NCBI GenBank assembly: GCA_026627345.1
Contig: JAPNUP010000133.1
Location: 1 to 35,507 of the forward strand
Length of the DNA: 35,507 nt
Origin: Bacillota bacterium
GTDB taxonomy: Bacteria; Bacillota; Bacilli; Alicyclobacillales; SLC66
Direction of reading: 5' to 3'
The position numbers and the translations under genes are program-made. Positions 31,944 to 35,507 of the stretch are shown here, piece by piece (position 1 is the first letter of the stretch; every line of letters starts with the position of its first letter). A model generated the notes under the pieces. It searched no databases. It worked only from the letters and a program-made list of their open reading frames with translations, and was not told where the DNA came from.

Positions 31944-33146
31944 CTACGCAGGCAAACAGGCGATCTGGGTCAGTCCGACCCGTAATACATTCATGGCACC
32001 TACGGTATCTGCATTGGCGTGATAATCACATTTTGTACAGATGAAGTCTGCTTGTGAACTGCGATTCTCTTTACTGATATGTCCACACGTGGGCATTGGA
32101 CAAGTTTGGCTTGTATAAGCCACGGGTACTGTCTTTAGATACCCGCCTCGCCAAGCGAGTTTGTACGTTAAAAGCGTCTGAAACATGGACCACCCTTGGT
32201 CAAGGATGGCTTTATCGAGACCGCTTTTGGCACGCACCCTTTTTCCCGGATTCTCTTTGGTACCCTTCGCCGATCTGCTCATATTCTTGACATGGAGATC
32301 CTCCACAAACACCATCGCGTGGTTTTTGCTAATGATTGTCGAGGTTTTATGCAAGAAATCCAAACGAGCATTGGCAATATGCGCATGTAGCCGCTGAATG
32401 TTAGCGACTTGCTTGCGCCAGTTTTTTGAGAACTTCTTCATGCGGGAAAGTTTTCGCATTTCCCAAGCTACTTGAGTTTCATATCGACGAAACCAGCCTG
32501 GTGCATCGACAAAGGTTTCATCGGAAAGCGCCAAGAAATGAACGATGCCACGGTCGATTCCAACCTGTGATGTTGATGGATGCACAATTGGATCAGGGAT
32601 TTCAACTTCGGTTTGAAACGAACCGTACCAGTGACTCGCGTGCCATGTCACCGTCGCATTCCGCAGATCTCCGTCAATCGCTCGTGACTGGCGAAACTTC
32701 ACCCATCCGATTTTTGGCAAGAATACTTTCGGCAGAACTTTTCGGCCTTCTTGATCTTGTGTGGCCAGGTCGAATTTGATTTGTTTCGAATCTGGGTAGC
32801 GCATACCCGCTTCGTCTCGGTTCTTTTTCTTGAACGTCGGAAAACGCGCCGGATGTTTTGGATCGAACGTAACCTTGATGGACTGCATGAGAAACTTGAG
32901 CGTCCATTGTAAGGGATGCTCAGGCGCTTTACTCAAAAAGGCGTATTCTTCGCTATGCCGCCATAGTGTCAGCAGTTTCGCTAAATCCCCATAGGATAAC
33001 AAAGGAGATCCGGCTTCTAACCGTCCCTTTTGCAGAGCCAATGCCTTATTCCAGACAAAGCGCATACACCCACGATAACGCGAGAGTTGGCGAGCTTGCT
33101 CTTCCGTTGGTTCTAAGCGATAGCGAAACGCTTTGAGTATTTTCAT
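31944..33146 (-). CDS. tnpB: TnpB RNA-guided nuclease/IS605 accessory protein
   Basis: 400 residues from ATG 33146 (MKILKAFRYRLEPTEEQARQ, the usual TnpB start); upstream frame extension into tnpA is unsupported. The RuvC triad appears complete: Asp198 (VGIDRGIVHFLAL), Glu282 (VFVEDLHVKNMS) and Asp380 (NADTVGAMN). The zinc finger CPMPTCGHISKENRS..FICTKCDYHA lies at 349-373. TnpB is the ancestor-like relative of Cas12 and cuts DNA using a guide RNA made from the element's right end. The stop codon lies in the right-end hairpin, the place where the guide RNA scaffold is encoded. It appears intact and possibly active. Confidence 0.93.
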   Translation of the reverse strand: MKILKAFRYRLEPTEEQARQLSRYRGCMRFVWNKALALQKGRLEAGSPLLSYGDLAKLLTLWRHSEEYAFLSKAPEHPLQWTLKFLMQSIKVTFDPKHPARFPTFKKKNRDEAGMRYPDSKQIKFDLATQDQEGRKVLPKVFLPKIGWVKFRQSRAIDGDLRNATVTWHASHWYGSFQTEVEIPDPIVHPSTSQVGIDRGIVHFLALSDETFVDAPGWFRRYETQVAWEMRKLSRMKKFSKNWRKQVANIQRLHAHIANARLDFLHKTSTIISKNHAMVFVEDLHVKNMSRSAKGTKENPGKRVRAKSGLDKAILDQGWSMFQTLLTYKLAWRGGYLKTVPVAYTSQTCPMPTCGHISKENRSSQADFICTKCDYHANADTVGAMNVLRVGLTQIACLPA

Positions 33147-33168
33147 ACTTCTATGATACACTTGGTCT

Positions 33169-33585
33169 ATGAAACAGTCAATCGATATTAGAACGGGTCG
33201 CCACTGTGTATTCAATCTTCATGTTCATTTGGTCTTTATAACAAAATACAGGCGCAATGTGTTTACCAACGCCATTTTAGAGGACATGCATTCTATTTTT
33301 GAAGCCGTCTGTAAAGACTTTGAAGCAGAACTGATTGAATTTGACGGCGAAGATGATCACGTCCATCTGTTGGTCCATTATCCACCCAAGGTTTCAATTT
33401 CTAGTCTGGTAAACAGCTTGAAAGGGGTCTCCAGTCGTCTCATTCGACAAAAGAAGTATCCTGAAATTCAGCAAAAACTATGGAATGGTCACCTGTGGTC
33501 TCCCAGTTACTTTGCAGGTAGTTGTGGTGGGGCACCGCTATCGATGATTCGACAGTATATTGAAAGCCAAAGAACACCTGAGTGA
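33169..33585 (+). CDS. tnpA: IS200/IS605 transposase TnpA (Y1 HUH)
   Basis: 138 residues from ATG 33169. HUH motif His64-Val-His66 in GEDDHVHLLVHYPP and the single catalytic Tyr130 in SMIRQYIESQ, with the conserved LWNGHLWSPSYFAGSCGG. Full length for the family. It excises and inserts the element as single-stranded DNA through its hairpins. Start is 22 bases from that of the divergent tnpB. Confidence 0.94.
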   Translation: MKQSIDIRTGRHCVFNLHVHLVFITKYRRNVFTNAILEDMHSIFEAVCKDFEAELIEFDGEDDHVHLLVHYPPKVSISSLVNSLKGVSSRLIRQKKYPEIQQKLWNGHLWSPSYFAGSCGGAPLSMIRQYIESQRTPE

Positions 33586-33742
33586 CGCACCGCAAACCTC
33601 TCCCTAAAGGAAGAGGTTAGGTGCTTTGTTTTTGGATCAATCCCGCGGCGTGGAGCCCCCCTCATCTACAACTTCCACCACTATTTCAGACTTGGCGAGG
33701 AGTTGGGTAAAACATTTCGGGCGAAGGTCTGAATGGAGGTTG

Positions 33743-33776
33743 ATTAGGGCGGATCGTGTTGCCGACCCGCCCTAAT
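33743..33776. terminator. Hairpin downstream of the MFS gene
   Basis: ATTAGGGCGG / CCGCCCTAAT perfect 10-bp arms, extended by TCG/CGA inside. It begins 9 bases after the MFS stop (minus strand). A clear T-tract is missing on both strands, so termination is likely but imperfect. Confidence 0.5.
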
Positions 33777-33785
33777 GTGCTCATT

Positions 33786-35007
33786 CTACTGTGTCTTCCA
33801 GAATGGTCGAACCGCCAGAATGACTAGCGCCAGGAACAGAATTCCTGCACCTGTAAGGCCAATCCAGACAGACGGCTTCATGAACTGCAGCATCCACCCG
33901 GCGACGAGAGATCCCGTAGGCCCTCCAGCACCGATAATCGCCGTCCGGATTCCAAACACCCGCCCACGCAGGCCGTCTGGAACCTGCTCCTGCACAATCG
34001 TGCGGGCCAGCGGCGCATACGGGCCAAAACATAGACCGGCGCTCCACATCAGCAGCAGCGCAATCCAGAATCCGTGGGTGAACGCTACCAGACTCAAACT
34101 TCCGCCCATTCCTGCGATCATGGTAGACATCCAAAGACGCCGGTGAGTGCCCGTCTTGATGAAAACCATCGTGGTCGTACCGACCAGTGATCCGACACCA
34201 TAGGCCATCCAGAGGATGCCAAGCACGGCTCCACCTTGGCGCCACTCATGGTGAACCAGAAGCGGCAGCGACACCTCTAGTTGTCCGTAAGCCCAGTTGA
34301 GCGCCAGCGCTACTAGCGTGATCTCCAGAACAACTGGTAGCGAGAGAAGCCCCTTCACACCGGTCACGATGTCGCCTACAAAACGGTAGGTGCCACCGCC
34401 TGGCGGATTGTCCTCATCATGAAATCCACCACGTATGTGCTTCACAAAAGCGAGGCACAAGGCACATGCCCAGAAAGAGAGACCGTCCATCAGAATGGCG
34501 ATGGATGCGCCCGTGGCTGCAATGAGTGCGCCGCCAATGAGCGGCCCCACCAAGTAGGCGCTTTGCCACAGGGTCTCGTCCCAGGCATTGGCTTCTGACA
34601 GCAGTTCTGCCGGCACCAGATCCGGTAGAATGGCCATGGCCCCGACCGACGTCAGTGGACTGAGCGAGCCAGCGCACGCCAGGAGCACACAGCAGCCAAA
34701 ACGGGAGCAGGTTCATCCAGTACAAAAGCGGGATCGCAGCGAACAGCAATCCCTGCCCCACGTTATCCAACACCATGAGCCGCGATGCCGCGAATCGGTC
34801 CACCAACACGCCTGCGAGCATTCCGGCTATGACACTCGGGAGGCCGTAACAAAGTCCAGCCAGTCCCATCTGGGCAGACGATCCGCTCATCGTCATCACA
34901 AGCCACAAGACGGCGAGCCATCCAATCTGGTCACCCAGCGTGGAGAGACCTGTACCAACAGTGATGAGCACGAAGTCTCGTTGGCGTAGAATGCGGCCAT
35001 ATTTCAT
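33786..35007 (-). pseudogene. MFS drug-exporter-type transporter, frameshifted
   Basis: Two overlapping frames together make one MFS protein of about 405 residues. The N-terminal part starts at ATG 35007 (GAGG 8 bases upstream; RQRDFVLITVGTGLSTLGDQ, then DRFAASRLMVLDNVGQG). It leaves the MFS-like sequence after LLPFWLL near 34690. The C-terminal part continues one base shifted (VLLACAGSLSPLTSVGAMAI, then LPDLVPAELLSEANAWDET) to the stop at 33786. Deleting one base in the GGCTGCTGTGTG stretch restores the frame. It resembles MFS_3 exporters of macrolides or siderophores. It could be a real pseudogene or a sequencing error. The upstream leader suggests drug-inducible translation. Confidence 0.8.
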
Positions 35008-35015
35008 TGTTGTCA

Positions 35016-35100
35016 CCTCAGAGGCCCCGCATCGGGAGCCATTTGTGATCCAAATACGGGGCGATGCCCCTGAGGTGTCTAGATTGGACGATGGATCACA
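35016..35100 (-). promoter_or_regulatory. Leader with alternative hairpins upstream of the MFS gene (candidate translation attenuator)
   Basis: Four complementary arms in transcription order. Arm 1 TGTGATCC (35100-35093), arm 2 CCTCAGGGGCATCG (35075-35062), arm 3 GGATCACA (35051-35044), arm 4 CGATGCGGGGCCTCTGAGG (35034-35016). Arm 1 pairs perfectly with arm 3. Arm 2 pairs with arm 4 (GCATCG/CGATGC and CCTCAG/CTGAGG), and arm 4 includes GAGG of the MFS ribosome binding site. Arm 1 lies inside a tiny leader frame, so ribosome stalling there could free or hide the site. Confidence 0.5.
35079..35099 (-). CDS. Possible leader peptide (6 codons)
   Basis: GTG 35099 lies 8 bases after GGGAGG (35113-35108) and opens GTG-ATC-CAT-CGT-CCA-ATC-TAG (MIHRPI). 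Position and length recall the leader peptides that control inducible resistance and efflux genes. Evidence is only the ribosome binding site, the spacing and the surrounding alternative hairpins. Confidence 0.4.
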   Translation of the reverse strand: MIHRPI

Positions 35101-35132
35101 CTCGTAACCTCCCGCTCTTGTCTGATAATTAG

Positions 35133-35161
35133 ATTATGGGGTAGCAATGAATGGTTGTCGA
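35133..35161 (-). promoter_or_regulatory. Sigma-A promoter of the MFS gene
   Basis: Minus strand TCGACA (35161-35156), 17-base spacer, CATAAT (35138-35133): five of six matches to each consensus box. It gives a leader of about 120 bases before the MFS start, containing the attenuator-like structure. Confidence 0.65.
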
Positions 35162-35187
35162 TACGGTTGGCTTCTTAAATCATCGAT

Positions 35188-35507
35188 CTAATCGTCATGT
35201 GGTCGTGTCATGACCTGGAATACGCAGCCATTATGATCAAATTTGATTCCCATTTGAAACCCGAATCTTTCGTATAACCGGATGGCCCTGTTGTTGAAGG
35301 CGGCCACCGTCAATCGAATGTCGGCACAGAGGTAGTCAGAAACGATTTGGCCTAACACATGCGCCAGAAACTCAGTGCCTAGTCCCTGACCGGTTAAATC
35401 TGGCCGCATGCCGATCCCGAAATCCACCACGTCCCGCTGCGTCCTATAGGCTCCCACCTTAACACCTGACGGAACCTGCGCAGACTCGCCAATGCAATAG
35501 AACCCGA
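35188..35507 (-). CDS. GNAT-family N-acetyltransferase, C-terminal part (cut by window edge)
   Basis: The frame is open from the right edge (GFYCIGESAQVPSGVKVG) through YRTQRDVVDFGIGMRPDLTG to the stop at 35188; an internal GTG at 35457 is probably not the start. Acetyl-CoA-binding motif MRPDLTGQGLGTEFLAHVL and the C-terminal NNRAIRLYERFGFQ are classic GNAT elements. Residues before the beta-4 strand lie outside the window. Acceptor substrate unknown. Same strand as the MFS gene, upstream of its promoter. Confidence 0.88.
   Translation of the reverse strand, partial: GFYCIGESAQVPSGVKVGAYRTQRDVVDFGIGMRPDLTGQGLGTEFLAHVLGQIVSDYLCADIRLTVAAFNNRAIRLYERFGFQMGIKFDHNGCVFQVMTRPHDD

Larger units (their letters stand above)
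31932..33635. mobile_element. IS200/IS605-family element with divergent tnpA and tnpB
   Basis: Contains intact tnpA (plus) and tnpB (minus) transcribed divergently from a 22-base gap. Subterminal hairpins: TTGTCTGCGT-TGCT-ACGCAGGCAA at 31932-31955 (right end, overlapping the tnpB stop) and AACCTCT-N10-AGAGGTT at 33595-33618 (left end). No terminal inverted repeats or target duplication, as expected for single-strand transposition. Exact ends are not fixed: the outer limit at 33635 assumes that the TTGAT (minus strand, 33640-33636) is the target motif. It sits in the debris of the ATPase gene. Confidence 0.75.

Noticed and set aside
1-35507. CRISPR arrays, tRNA or rRNA genes, prophage
   Set aside because: No regularly spaced repeats, tRNA-like cloverleaf, rRNA sequence or phage structural genes were seen.

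Overview
This window looks like a chromosomal segment of an endospore-forming, aerobic member of the Bacillota. The evidence is a GerA/SpoVAF-family germination protein behind a sigma-G-like promoter, strong AGGAGG-type ribosome binding sites, frequent TTG and GTG starts, a PerR-like regulator, a QoxABCD-type oxidase and a bacterial nitric oxide synthase. Base composition is moderate (roughly 50-55% GC by eye). The gene set (chromate transporter, persulfide and sulfide oxidation, terminal oxidase) resembles sulfur- or metal-oxidising Alicyclobacillaceae-type bacteria, but the genus is an inference. No rRNA, tRNA or CRISPR array was seen.

Layout. 1-1.7 kb: edge of a chromate transporter and a SpoVAF-like gene. 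1.9-5.3 kb: secreted unknown, Gfo/Idh oxidoreductase, ArsR regulator, and a phosphate-symporter-type transporter behind a four-copy 11-bp-period Pho-like box. 5.5-6.7 kb: thioredoxin, a HesB/IscA-like protein whose conserved Cys codon is an in-frame TGA (a candidate selenoprotein missed by ordinary ORF calling), and a PerR-like regulator. 6.7-11.3 kb: sulfur operon tauE/safE - sqr - DUF1641 - cstB, with a 156-bp MITE-like element inserted exactly at the cstB stop codon. 11.4-13.4 kb: NreBC-like two-component system and a CstR persulfide sensor. 13.4-17.9 kb: qoxABCD preceded by a possible 31-codon small protein. 17.9-23.1 kb: large membrane-anchored unknown, methyltransferase, EamA exporter, and a Gfo/Idh plus sugar-isomerase pair. 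23.1-29.6 kb: S9 and M20 peptidases, a Cys/Met-metabolism PLP enzyme, nitric oxide synthase and an unknown. 29.7-33.8 kb: decayed accessory region with SRPBCC and VOC genes, truncated genes, a transposase remnant, a truncated ATPase and an intact IS200/IS605 element (tnpA plus tnpB). 33.8-35.5 kb: a frameshifted MFS exporter behind a possible translation-attenuation leader, and a GNAT acetyltransferase running off the edge.

How the genes fit together. Sulfide:quinone oxidoreductase would feed electrons to the quinone pool and so to the Qox oxidase, while CstB, the anion permease and CstR handle persulfide and sulfite. Two copies of a CAGGG-N4-CCCTG palindrome stand upstream of tauE and sqr, next to an NreBC-like sensor/regulator pair. 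The HesB-like/thioredoxin promoter carries a CsoR/CstR-type operator between its -35 and -10 boxes. Together these suggest one sulfur, redox and respiration regulon that includes a selenoprotein. This is a hypothesis from motifs and gene order only.
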